A stretch of DNA of 64,000 bases from an uncultured Draconibacterium sp. (GTDB lineage Bacteria; Bacteroidota; Bacteroidia; Bacteroidales; Prolixibacteraceae), in contig NZ_OY781884.1 in the NCBI RefSeq assembly GCF_963677155.1, positions 248,001-312,000 of the forward strand, in the 5' to 3' direction. The notes under the pieces were generated by a model that saw only the letters and a program-made list of their open reading frames with translations, made no database searches and was not told where the DNA came from. How positions within the stretch are numbered: position 1 is the first letter of the stretch; each line of letters begins with the position of its first letter. Positions 9,115-17,737 of this stretch are shown here, one piece after another. The position numbers and the translations under genes are program-made.

Positions 9115-9845
9115 TTACTAAAAACAAGCACATCTTCGACATACTACTTTCAATGAAGAATATTCTATTCATAAAACCAACATCAAAAAACCACAAGGAA
9201 ATTACAAATTTCCGCCTACACCTCCATCATGCCATTCAATACGGCCTAAAAAAATAAAAACCAACCTAAAATAATAGAAAGTCCATTTTCCCAAATCAAC
9301 CATACAATAGATACCACACACTCTTTTTTAACAGATGATTAACAATTACATTATTTATTTTTCATGTTCCACACACACTCTCCAAAACTAAAATTGTATC
9401 TTTACCCCCCCTAAATTCAATGACCAGCTCGAACAATATATGTAACCGAGGAGGCGAAGCAGTGTCTAAACGTTATAGTAGTGTTGTTTCTTGATGAATA
9501 TTTTTTTTTGCAGATTTCAGTATTAAAGATCTTTTATATCTGGTTATTATTTCTTACAAGTCGCAATACTTACATTTGTAACCCAAATTAATACTTACCA
9601 ATAATATTATTACTCATTGGAGATAAATATTTCTCACCTTTAGGCCCTCCTAATAAACATATCAAGAGTATTCGCAATAATTGTATACAACATTAATGGC
9701 AGGCCAATGAGCAAAGCAAATAAGATAAGAACAATTCAACTAATCCTTGTCGAACAGAAGTAGACTCTACACTCTCTATCTTTTGCTGACTAATAAAACA
9801 TTGACAGCAATACAATTTAAACACTTACTAAAAAAGTAATTTAAT
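9115..9845 (+). promoter_or_regulatory. long untranslated leader of polysaccharide set 1
   Basis: 731 bp without a supported ORF. A promoter-like TATCTTTA (9397-9404) is followed about 25 nt later by the conserved leader element at 9428-9462. A run of nine T lies at 9501-9509. The predicted untranslated leader before the HAD gene is over 400 nt, unusually long, as expected for processive antitermination. No riboswitch class was recognised. Confidence 0.55.
9428..9462 (+). promoter_or_regulatory. ops-like leader element, copy 1
   Basis: CTCG-N-ACAATATATGTAAC-CGAG can fold as a small hairpin (CTCG/CGAG plus ACA/TGT). It is followed directly by GAGGCGAAGCA. The same element occurs at 14526-14560 with only a few changes. 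One of them turns a G-C pair into G-U and so keeps the stem. GGCGAAGCAGTG resembles the enterobacterial ops word GGCGGTAGCGTG bound by RfaH. Confidence 0.6.
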
Positions 9846-10244
9846 ATGCGATCACAATTAACTATAGCTGTTGATTTCGACGGAACCATTGTCGAACACC
9901 AATACCCTAAAATCGGGAATGAAATCCCCTTCGCCACCGAAACACTTCGTGCATTGCAGAAAAAAGGACACAAGCTAATATTGTGGACCTATCGGACACA
10001 AAAAGAACTGGATGAAGCAGTTGAATTTTGTCGTGAAAAAGGAGTGGAATTCTATGCCGTAAATAAAAATTACCCGGAGGAAAAGCTGAACGACAATACG
10101 GGTAGGAAGATATTAGCAGATCTCTACATCGACGACCGAAACTATGGTGGCATGCCCAAATGGATAGATATCTACCATAGTCTGCATCCTGAAGAACAGA
10201 TAGGTAATGAACGACCTGAGACAAAAAGCTGGTGGAAAAGGTAA
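9846..10244 (+). CDS. BT0820-type HAD phosphatase
   Basis: 132 residues. AVDFDGTIVEHQYP at the N-terminus is the HAD motif I (DxDGT) with its nucleophilic Asp, and the short length with LYIDDRNYGG near the C-terminus fits the small BT0820-like family of Bacteroidota. The substrate is not known; sugar phosphates are plausible because these genes often open capsule clusters. It is the first gene after the antitermination leader. Confidence 0.8.
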   Translation: MRSQLTIAVDFDGTIVEHQYPKIGNEIPFATETLRALQKKGHKLILWTYRTQKELDEAVEFCREKGVEFYAVNKNYPEEKLNDNTGRKILADLYIDDRNYGGMPKWIDIYHSLHPEEQIGNERPETKSWWKR

Positions 10245-10600
10245 AGATTCAGCAATATGCAATAGATAAAATCATTTCCGCGTGCTATTTGAAACTCATC
10301 GTATAAACCATGCCTATGACAAATTAAGGTACAATCCCCCGGAATCAGCCATCTCGAAGAATCCTCTCCCTGTATAGATATTTAACGAAACCACTATACA
10401 TTGGGAATATACAGGTTTAAATCTCAGATGAAATTCAGCAATATAGAAATATTGAACTTTGGTCTACTGATTTCGGTTTTCGGTCAATAAAAAAAGAAAT
10501 TTACAGAAACCAAAGTAACTGCAATAATTTGCAGAGTCTGCCCCGAATTAAATACAGTAGTCCTAACCAACAACTGGAAAACAAATATTATACACTAACA
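10245..10600 (+). other. intergenic stretch before the Wza-like gene
   Basis: 356 bp, AT-rich, no supported ORF. The longest reading frame into the next gene begins at TTG 10529 but lacks a signal peptide at that start. Nothing else was recognised. Confidence 0.4.
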
Positions 10601-11401
10601 ATGAATTCAAGAAAATTCCATCGTCTGCTTTCACTACTAATTGTAGTTGCTTCGCTTTCGCTTTTCTCCTGCCACAGCAGCAAAGAGCTTATCTATATGA
10701 AAAACGTTCAAAACAACCAGGTAATCAAAGCATTGACAGACACCATTACGGAATACATCATTAAACCGGGCGACATCCTGTACGTCAGCATCAAATCGAT
10801 GAATGCCGAAGTAAATGCTCTGTTCAATCCGGAGTCAAATATGGAAGTCCAGAGTTACAATTCGTACCAAAAATACACCACCCCCCAAGGAGCATACCTC
10901 TATGGTTTTGAGGTAGATGAAAACGGAAACCTCCCACTTCCCATAATGGGAGATATCCCCGTAGCTGGTCATCCAAGTTCCCGCATCGAAAATATTGTAC
11001 AAAAATATGCTGACAAATACCTCAAGGAAGCCATTGTTAAAGTAAAACTATTGAACTACAAGGTTACCATTATAGGCGAAGTAAAACGCCCCGGTGTATA
11101 TTACAATTACAATAATAACTTTACCGTGCTGGAAGCATTGGCCATGGCCAATGGGAGCACCGACTATGCCAACATTTCCAGGGTAATGATCATACGTCCA
11201 AAACCTGATGGTCAGAAAGCCATGATCCTTGACCTTGCCGATTCCGATGCGTGGCTGCAAAAAGGCTTTTACCTCCACCCCAACGATTACATTTTTGTTG
11301 AACCCGACGAGCGCAAGAACATCCAGCTTAACGCCCAGTTTTTTTCCATGATCATTTCGTCGGCCAGTTTATTGTTAGCGGTATTCGGACTCATGAAGTA
11401 G
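10601..11401 (+). CDS. Wza-like polysaccharide export outer-membrane lipoprotein
   Basis: 266 residues. The ATG at 10601 was chosen over the upstream TTG at 10529 because it gives a lipoprotein signal peptide with lipobox LFSC (Cys24). A Poly_export domain follows (EYIIKPGDILYVSIKS, about 47-62), then an SLBB domain (VTIIGEVKRPGVYYNYN) and a hydrophobic C-terminal segment (FFSMIISSASLLLAVFGLM). That tail replaces the amphipathic helix of E. coli Wza. It probably forms, with the BY-kinase downstream, the envelope-spanning export channel. Confidence 0.88.
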   Translation: MNSRKFHRLLSLLIVVASLSLFSCHSSKELIYMKNVQNNQVIKALTDTITEYIIKPGDILYVSIKSMNAEVNALFNPESNMEVQSYNSYQKYTTPQGAYLYGFEVDENGNLPLPIMGDIPVAGHPSSRIENIVQKYADKYLKEAIVKVKLLNYKVTIIGEVKRPGVYYNYNNNFTVLEALAMANGSTDYANISRVMIIRPKPDGQKAMILDLADSDAWLQKGFYLHPNDYIFVEPDERKNIQLNAQFFSMIISSASLLLAVFGLMK

Positions 11402-11714
11402 AGAAAGCCTGGCATAAAACAAAAAACAACCACCCCAAAATCAGGCCGTCAGTCCGGGTTGATTCTTTAACCAATTAATCACTTACAAAACCGTGCAAAA
11501 AAAATGTAGTATTATTTTCCGAAATTGAAATAAAGAAAAAATCTACAGGGAGCTAAAAAGGCAAGAATAAAAGCCCCGAAACAGCCTCTGGGTCCCGCAT
11601 TAAAAATAAAGACAAATCATTTTTTAAAATTTTTTATTACTCCCAACTCATACTCACAGAAAATACAGAAACAATACAACAGAAACACACTCACAAAAAG
11701 AAAACTTTAATACG
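11402..11714 (+). other. intergenic stretch between the Wza-like and BY-kinase genes
   Basis: 313 bp, A-rich, without a supported ORF. No clear promoter box or terminator hairpin was found. Confidence 0.35.
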
Positions 11715-14069
11715 ATGACAGCGAACAATAGCAATCAACCATACAACACAATTGAGCAAGATGATGAAATAGACATCAAACGAATGCTCTTTCTTCTGTT
11801 GCGCAAATGGTATTGGCTGGCTCTGGGGCTTTTTCTGGGAGTAACCGGAGCCTATTTATTTGTTAAATATACCCCCGATAAATTCCAGGTAAACACCAGC
11901 TTATTGGTTACCGATAACAGCAAAGGCTTCAACATGGAAAATTTATTTATGGACGAAATGATGGGTAGCAGCAGTAAAGTTAGCCTGCAAAACGAATTGG
12001 AATTCCTGCGTTCCTACACCCTGAACCATCAGGCAGTGGACAATCTCAACTGGCAAACCAGTTGGCAAAAAAAGAACCTCATCATCTGGAGCGGCATCTA
12101 CCTCTACGAGCCTTTTATCCTCAATAAATCCGGAGAAGCCTTAAACCCCGCAGGAATAGCGGTTTATATCACCCCACTCTCCGAAACTGAATACAAAATC
12201 ACTGTCGATGGAGAAATCAAAGAAGAAAAACAGAACGTAAAAATTGAATTCGCTGAAATCGCAAACTACGGCCAGCCTTTTCAAAACGAATACTTTAATT
12301 TTACACTTACTCCAAAAGAAAATTACAAAGAACTGGTTGGCGAGTGCTTCCGTTTTTCGTTTATTGATAAAAGCAAACTTACTATTGCCTATCTAAAAAG
12401 GGTGAATACCGACTATAGCAAGGAAAGTGAAGTAATCAAACTATCGATCGAAAGTACAGAACCCCTGCGCGACATTCACTACCTGAACGAATTGGTACGC
12501 GTATACCTGGAGCTAAAACTCAACCTGCAAACACAATCACCGAAACGCTCGCTCGACTTTATCGACTCACAGCTATCGGGTATCTCCAGCGACCTAACTG
12601 CGGCAGAAAACACCTTTACCGAGTTCCGATCGAAAAACCAGATCATCGACCTCAGCAGTCAGGGAAGCCTTATTATGGAACAGCTAAAAGAAATTGAGCA
12701 GGAAAAGTCGCAGATGCAAATGCAGCTCGATTATTTTAAAAATCTTCAGCATTACCTCGGCAACATTCAAAGTGCAAATCAATTGGTGGCACCTTCCGTA
12801 GTTGGCATTACAGATGCCACCTTAAACGCCCTTGTTCTGAAACTCAGCGAACTATACAGCCGCCGTAAGATATTGGCTTTTAGTGCTTACGAGAACAACC
12901 CCTCACTAATTCTCCTCAATCAGGAAATTGAACAGGTAACCCATCAGGTTCGCGAAATGCTGGTTAACCTAGTCGACAACACCCAGCTATCGGTAAACAC
13001 ACTCGACCTCCGCTACAACCGCATCAATAAACAGTTGAACAATATGCCCGAGCAGGAGCAACAACTGATAAATATCCAGCGCCAATACGAGCTCACCAAC
13101 GACATCTACACCTTCCTACTGCAACGACGTGCCGAACTCGAAATTTCGCTGGCCTCTGCCCTTGTTGATATACAAGTCATCGACCCTGCCCAGCTCGAGC
13201 GTCTCGTTCCGCTGAATAAAAACCCTTTACTCACCCTGATTATTGGAGCCTTTCTCGGACTGACACTCCCGGGAATGCTCATCCTTATTGTCGACTTTTT
13301 CGACAATAGTATTCAGCTACAGGAAGATATTGAGAAGTTGACACCATTATCCATATTGGGAAATGTCTTACACTGTACTGATAAATCGGAACTAGTAGTT
13401 GTAAATCAGCCCCGGGCTCCTATAACCGAATCGTACCGAACCATTCGAACCAATCTTCAATTCAAAATACAGGGTCCGCAAAAAGTTATCGGACTGCATT
13501 CGGTTCAGCCTGCCGAAGGAAAATCCTTTAATGCCACCAACCTGGCCAGCATTATGGCTATGAACGATAAAAAAACCATACTTATCGGTGCAGATATGCG
13601 CAAACCCCGGTTACACAAAATCTTTAACCTTGCGAATACAAAGGGATTAAGTAATTATCTGGCTAGCCAGTACAGCAGCAAAGAAATTATCCAACAAACA
13701 GAAATCGACAATCTCTCGCTCATCGCTTCCGGGCCCATTCCTCCCAATCCTGCCGAGTTGATCGAACGTCCGGCATTTTCTCAACTACTGGAAGAATTAA
13801 AGGCGCAATTCGACTATATCATTATTGATAATGCTCCGGTGTCACGCGTAACCGACGGATTACTCACCAGCCGACACTGCAATCTGAATATCTTTATATT
13901 ACGTTATGGAGTAAGTAAAAAAAACCAGCTAAAATTCATTAATGATATCGCTAAACAAGGTGAGATGAATAATCCTGCCTTAATTATAAACGACATCAAA
14001 TTAAATCATTTTAGTTACGGATATGGCCATTCTTACCAATACGCCTACGGAAAAGGATACACTGTTTAA
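11715..14069 (+). CDS. Wzc/GumC-type chain-length regulator with tyrosine kinase domain
   Basis: 784 residues. A Wzz domain with TM1 (about 32-50), a long periplasmic coiled coil (about 260-480) and TM2 (about 505-530) is joined to a cytoplasmic BY-kinase domain. The kinase has Walker A QPAEGKSFNATN (about 598-609), Walker A' ILIGADMRKPR (about 621-631) and Walker B YIIIDNAPV (about 701-709). The C-terminus is a tyrosine cluster (SYGYGHSYQYAYGKGY), the autophosphorylation tail. Such proteins control polymer length and gate export with Wza. No cognate tyrosine phosphatase gene is in the window. Confidence 0.93.
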   Translation: MTANNSNQPYNTIEQDDEIDIKRMLFLLLRKWYWLALGLFLGVTGAYLFVKYTPDKFQVNTSLLVTDNSKGFNMENLFMDEMMGSSSKVSLQNELEFLRSYTLNHQAVDNLNWQTSWQKKNLIIWSGIYLYEPFILNKSGEALNPAGIAVYITPLSETEYKITVDGEIKEEKQNVKIEFAEIANYGQPFQNEYFNFTLTPKENYKELVGECFRFSFIDKSKLTIAYLKRVNTDYSKESEVIKLSIESTEPLRDIHYLNELVRVYLELKLNLQTQSPKRSLDFIDSQLSGISSDLTAAENTFTEFRSKNQIIDLSSQGSLIMEQLKEIEQEKSQMQMQLDYFKNLQHYLGNIQSANQLVAPSVVGITDATLNALVLKLSELYSRRKILAFSAYENNPSLILLNQEIEQVTHQVREMLVNLVDNTQLSVNTLDLRYNRINKQLNNMPEQEQQLINIQRQYELTNDIYTFLLQRRAELEISLASALVDIQVIDPAQLERLVPLNKNPLLTLIIGAFLGLTLPGMLILIVDFFDNSIQLQEDIEKLTPLSILGNVLHCTDKSELVVVNQPRAPITESYRTIRTNLQFKIQGPQKVIGLHSVQPAEGKSFNATNLASIMAMNDKKTILIGADMRKPRLHKIFNLANTKGLSNYLASQYSSKEIIQQTEIDNLSLIASGPIPPNPAELIERPAFSQLLEELKAQFDYIIIDNAPVSRVTDGLLTSRHCNLNIFILRYGVSKKNQLKFINDIAKQGEMNNPALIINDIKLNHFSYGYGHSYQYAYGKGYTV

Positions 14070-14071
14070 AA

Positions 14072-14293
14072 ATGTCATTTTCAGATATGTTTCCCCTCTC
14101 TCAGAATAACCTTTATACACAAATGCAAATTTCTACAAGTCATAAAAAAGATCAATATTCTATAAAATATCCAATGCAGAACAACTTAAAAATACATCAG
14201 TTTACAGATGATTTGGATATTGATTATAAAAGGATTAGATATTTTACATTTTCGATAGTTCTAGATGAAAAAGTACTGTCAAAAAAAATGTAA
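14072..14293 (+). CDS. doubtful small ORF after the BY-kinase gene
   Basis: 73 codons beginning 2 bp after the kinase stop. The product is polar, without a recognisable domain, signal peptide or helix pattern, and the sequence is as AT-rich as non-coding DNA. It may be chance reading of the untranslated stretch before the next promoter. Function unknown. Confidence 0.2.
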   Translation: MSFSDMFPLSQNNLYTQMQISTSHKKDQYSIKYPMQNNLKIHQFTDDLDIDYKRIRYFTFSIVLDEKVLSKKM

Positions 14294-14625
14294 AGTATGA
14301 AATATGTTAACAACCAACTTAAAGGTAAAAACACAAAACAACATCAAACAATAAAGAAAAACAAACGCAAAAAATAGAGATAGTCAAATAATTAACCAAA
14401 TAAAATCATAATGCTCATTTTTCGACAATAGTTAACAAATAACTTTTTTGTTTTTTTTCACAGGAACAACATTGTAATTTAAACAAATTGAGTAGTTTTG
14501 CTACTCAACTAATATTAATTTCCTACTCGTACAATACATGTAACTGAGGAGGCGAAGCACTATCCAAATCAGAACATCCAATCGTTTTCAACTACAAAAA
14601 CTTCACATAATTCACTATTAGCCAA
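14294..14625 (+). promoter_or_regulatory. promoter and leader of the regulator gene
   Basis: 332 bp. TAGTTTTG at 14493-14500 is a full match to TAnnTTTG, with a TTG about 20 bp upstream. The box lies inside an 8-bp inverted repeat (TTGAGTAG/CTACTCAA, 14488-14508) that could be an operator. The conserved leader element follows at 14526-14560. Confidence 0.6.
14526..14560 (+). promoter_or_regulatory. ops-like leader element, copy 2
   Basis: CTCG-N-ACAATACATGTAAC-TGAG followed by GAGGCGAAGCA, nearly identical to copy 1 at 9428-9462. It is placed at about the same distance (roughly 20-30 nt) after the predicted transcription start. The outer stem is kept by a C to T change that forms G-U. Confidence 0.6.
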
Positions 14626-15153
14626 ATGATAGAATCTTTAATCACAAACAAAACCCGGCTAAAGCTTTTACTCAAGTTTTTTCTGAATAAGGAAACCACC
14701 AGCTACCTCAGAAATCTTGAACAGGAGTTTGGTGAATCTTCAAATGCAATTCGTTTGGAACTGAACAGGCTAGAACAAGCTGATTTGCTGGTATCCAATT
14801 TTAATGGAAACCGAAAATATTTCCGCGCCAACGACAATCACCCACTTTACAGTGAGATCAACAGCATTTTGCAAAAAACAGTGGGCCTGGATACTGTTAT
14901 CGATAAAATTCTAAAAAAGGTAGGCGACCTGAATGAGGCCTATCTAATCGGCGACCTGGCCATAGGCAAAGAATCGGGTATAATCGATCTGCTGTTGGTG
15001 GGAGACGACATCGATACCCGTTTTGTGGTAGCTTTGGTATCGAAAGCCGAAAAACTGGTCAATAAAAAAATACGCTACCTTGTTCTTTCAGAAAAGGAAA
15101 AAGCCGATTACCTGAAAAAGCAGAATGCCTTACACATCTGGTCGAGGGAATAA
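14626..15153 (+). CDS. winged-helix regulator with degenerate nucleotidyltransferase domain
   Basis: 175 residues. The N-terminal half (about 1-75; TTSYLRNLEQEFGES, LELNRLEQADLL, NRKYFRAN) reads as an ArsR/MarR-like winged helix. The C-terminal half resembles an MNT-type nucleotidyltransferase. However, the GS-x-G-x(n)-DxD signature appears as GDLAIGKESGIIDLLLVG, so the first metal-binding Asp is missing and catalysis is unlikely. Such two-domain proteins occur in Bacteroidota polysaccharide loci. It has its own promoter and ops-like leader, so it may report on or control the operon starting here. Confidence 0.75.
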   Translation: MIESLITNKTRLKLLLKFFLNKETTSYLRNLEQEFGESSNAIRLELNRLEQADLLVSNFNGNRKYFRANDNHPLYSEINSILQKTVGLDTVIDKILKKVGDLNEAYLIGDLAIGKESGIIDLLLVGDDIDTRFVVALVSKAEKLVNKKIRYLVLSEKEKADYLKKQNALHIWSRE

Positions 15154-15237
15154 TTTAGGAATTAGAATGAAAATAAATTTAAGCTTTGTTTTAAAGCTAA
15201 AAAAATGATAAACCTTATAGATTAATGTAATACAAAT

Positions 15238-17589
15238 ATGAAGCACTTATTACAAACAATGTTAACGGTATTCTTTTGCTTGGCAATGCTGCTGGCTTCA
15301 CAGGCACAGTCGCAGACACAGACGCAAGATGTAAAGAATGTTGATGTTAAATCATTGCCGCAATCGGAGATCAACAAAGCCAAAAGGGCGATGCAGGATG
15401 CCGGATTATCGGAAGAACAAGCCATACAATTGGCCCGTCAACGGGGAGCTACCGAGCAGCAAATCATGGAAATGCGAGAACGTTTAAGCGAAGAGGACAC
15501 CTCGCAACAAGACATGTTTGAGCTCTATGAAGAGCCTGAGGAACTTCCCGAAAAACCGGAAGACTCTTATCTTTCGCAAAGAAAAGTTGAATTAAAGAAG
15601 GATTTGAAAGTCTTTGGTGCCTATTTATTTAACAACGAAAACCTTACTTTTGAACCACAGGTAAACATACAAACACCAAAAAATTACGAAATAGGCATTG
15701 GCGACCAGTTGCTTATTCGGGTTTGGGGGAACTCACAGAACAACTATCAGCTGCGGGTAAATAACAATGGACAGATCGTTATCCCCGATCTGGGACCGGT
15801 ATATGTAGCAGGCATGTCTTTTGACGAGGCTGAAAAGAAAATTGTAAAAAACCTCACAGCAATTTATGCTGATATGGGAGGCGACAATCCCGGCACGTTT
15901 GCCCAGTTAGATATGGGACAGTTACGCTCCATACGCGTAAACCTGCTTGGCGAAGTGGTAGCTCCCGGCACCTATACCCTCCCCGTAACTGCAACCGCTT
16001 TTAACGGGTTATATCTTTCGGGCGGCCCTAATGAGATTGGCTCATTCCGAAATATCAAGATTATTCGCAACAACAAAATTGAACAAGTAATCGATATATA
16101 TAATTTACTGGTAAATGCCGACCCTTCTGACAATATTACCTTAAAAGACGGAGATATTATACTTGTTCCACCAGCAGAAAAACAGGTGGTGGTAAACGGT
16201 GAATTTAAACGCAACGGCATTTTCGAAATAAAAGAAGGTGAAATGCTCAACGACCTTGTACGTCTTGCCGGAGGATTTAAAGCCGGTGCCTTTTTGGGCA
16301 ACACGCAAATCGTTCGGCAAACACAAAAGGGGCAGCAGATTATCGATGTTCCCTACGACCTGCTTAATACCACACCACTGGTAAAAGGCGATACTATTCA
16401 GAATACCCTGACTACAGAGCGTTTTGAAAACAGGGTAAGCATAGAAGGTGCCGTTTATCATCCGGGAGAGTACGAATGGACTGAAGGACTTACCCTGGCA
16501 CAGATAATCGATAAAGCCGGCAAGCTACTACCAGAAGCCTTTAAAGGACGGGGATTGATTACCCGCTACAATGCTGACCGCACAACCTCTGCCATAGCCT
16601 TTGATGTGGAAGATATTAGCAGCGGCAAACAAAACATATTGTTGCAAGCCGATGATGAAGTGCTGATAAAAACCCATTTCGAATTAAAAGAACAACCTTA
16701 TATAACCGTAAACGGCGAAGTGCTGGAGCCCGGACCTTTTAACTGGTCGGAAAACATAACATTGGGCGATGCGATCTTTCTGGCAGGTGGGCTGACTGAG
16801 GGTGCCGACAGTACTTTTATTGAAATTGCCCGCCGCTTGAGCTACAGCGATGCTGCCGTACTTTCCGATACCATCGGACATGTAATTATTGCCAATATCT
16901 CACGCGAATTACAACTTGGAAAAAACGATGCTGAAATGAAATTACGGCCATGGGATCAGATCTCGGTTCGTACGGCTCCCAATTTCCGTCATAATGAAAC
17001 GGTAATGATTTCGGGCGAAGTGGCTTACGCCGGAGCGTATGCCATTACAAACAAACAAATGCGTATTTCCGACCTGGTACAAATGTCTGGAGGATACACC
17101 CCAAAAGCCTATCTTCAGGGGGCTACACTCGAACGTTTTTCCGATGAACTGGGCTACGAACAGGTGGCTATAAACCTTCAAAATATTCTTAGCAATCCGG
17201 GAAACGACAAAGATCTTTTATTAAAAAACAGCGACCGCCTGAATATCCCGGAATTTATGCAAACCGTTAAAATTACCGGGAGCGTACAAAATCCCTTCTC
17301 CATTACTTTCGAAGCAGGACGTAATGCCAAATACTATATCAACCGCACCGGAGGATTCCAGTCACAGGCCAATAAGAAAAAAACCTACATACAATACCCT
17401 AATGGAGAAACCGCGGTTACCAAAGGATTTATTTTTAAACGCTACCCAAAAGTTACTCCGGGAAGTATCGTGGTAGTTCCCAAAAAACCGGAGAAAGATG
17501 AACACAAAGAAAGCATGTGGCTATCCATAGCATCTACGATGACATCAATGGCCTTAGCAGTTGCTGCAATTATGAGATTTTCAAATTAA
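15238..17589 (+). CDS. SLBB-domain polysaccharide export protein (set 1)
   Basis: 783 residues. Signal peptide (MLTVFFCLAMLLASQAQS), then a helical segment (about 45-90; INKAKRAMQDAGLSEEQA) typical of the long Bacteroidota exporters, a Poly_export domain (IGIGDQLLIRVWGNSQ, about 150) and about six SLBB repeats up to residue 740. These recur with words such as VNLLGEVVAPGTYTLP, VVVNGEFKRNGIFEI, ITVNGEVLEPGPF and VKITGSVQNPFSI. A C-terminal hydrophobic helix (WLSIASTMTSMALAVAAI) follows. Probably a periplasmic/outer-membrane channel, partner of the Wzz at 19572. A homologue is at 54488. Confidence 0.92.
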   Translation: MKHLLQTMLTVFFCLAMLLASQAQSQTQTQDVKNVDVKSLPQSEINKAKRAMQDAGLSEEQAIQLARQRGATEQQIMEMRERLSEEDTSQQDMFELYEEPEELPEKPEDSYLSQRKVELKKDLKVFGAYLFNNENLTFEPQVNIQTPKNYEIGIGDQLLIRVWGNSQNNYQLRVNNNGQIVIPDLGPVYVAGMSFDEAEKKIVKNLTAIYADMGGDNPGTFAQLDMGQLRSIRVNLLGEVVAPGTYTLPVTATAFNGLYLSGGPNEIGSFRNIKIIRNNKIEQVIDIYNLLVNADPSDNITLKDGDIILVPPAEKQVVVNGEFKRNGIFEIKEGEMLNDLVRLAGGFKAGAFLGNTQIVRQTQKGQQIIDVPYDLLNTTPLVKGDTIQNTLTTERFENRVSIEGAVYHPGEYEWTEGLTLAQIIDKAGKLLPEAFKGRGLITRYNADRTTSAIAFDVEDISSGKQNILLQADDEVLIKTHFELKEQPYITVNGEVLEPGPFNWSENITLGDAIFLAGGLTEGADSTFIEIARRLSYSDAAVLSDTIGHVIIANISRELQLGKNDAEMKLRPWDQISVRTAPNFRHNETVMISGEVAYAGAYAITNKQMRISDLVQMSGGYTPKAYLQGATLERFSDELGYEQVAINLQNILSNPGNDKDLLLKNSDRLNIPEFMQTVKITGSVQNPFSITFEAGRNAKYYINRTGGFQSQANKKKTYIQYPNGETAVTKGFIFKRYPKVTPGSIVVVPKKPEKDEHKESMWLSIASTMTSMALAVAAIMRFSN

Positions 17590-17737
17590 TGTAATTCCTG
17601 ACAATATTGCGTCTACAATAAAAAGAAATAATAATATTGAGCCTAATTATTTTTCATAATTCGCCCTTGAAGAGAAGCTTGCCCAAGCTAAAAAAGTATT
17701 GAGCGACACGACTTCTTTGAATAAGTAAAACATAAAA

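Noticed and set aside
17661-17729. Possible C-terminal gene remnant before ugd (reads FALEEKLAQAKKVLSDTTSLNK then stop)
   Set aside because: Only about 22 codons after an in-frame stop, with no family that could be identified; a chance helical reading is as likely.
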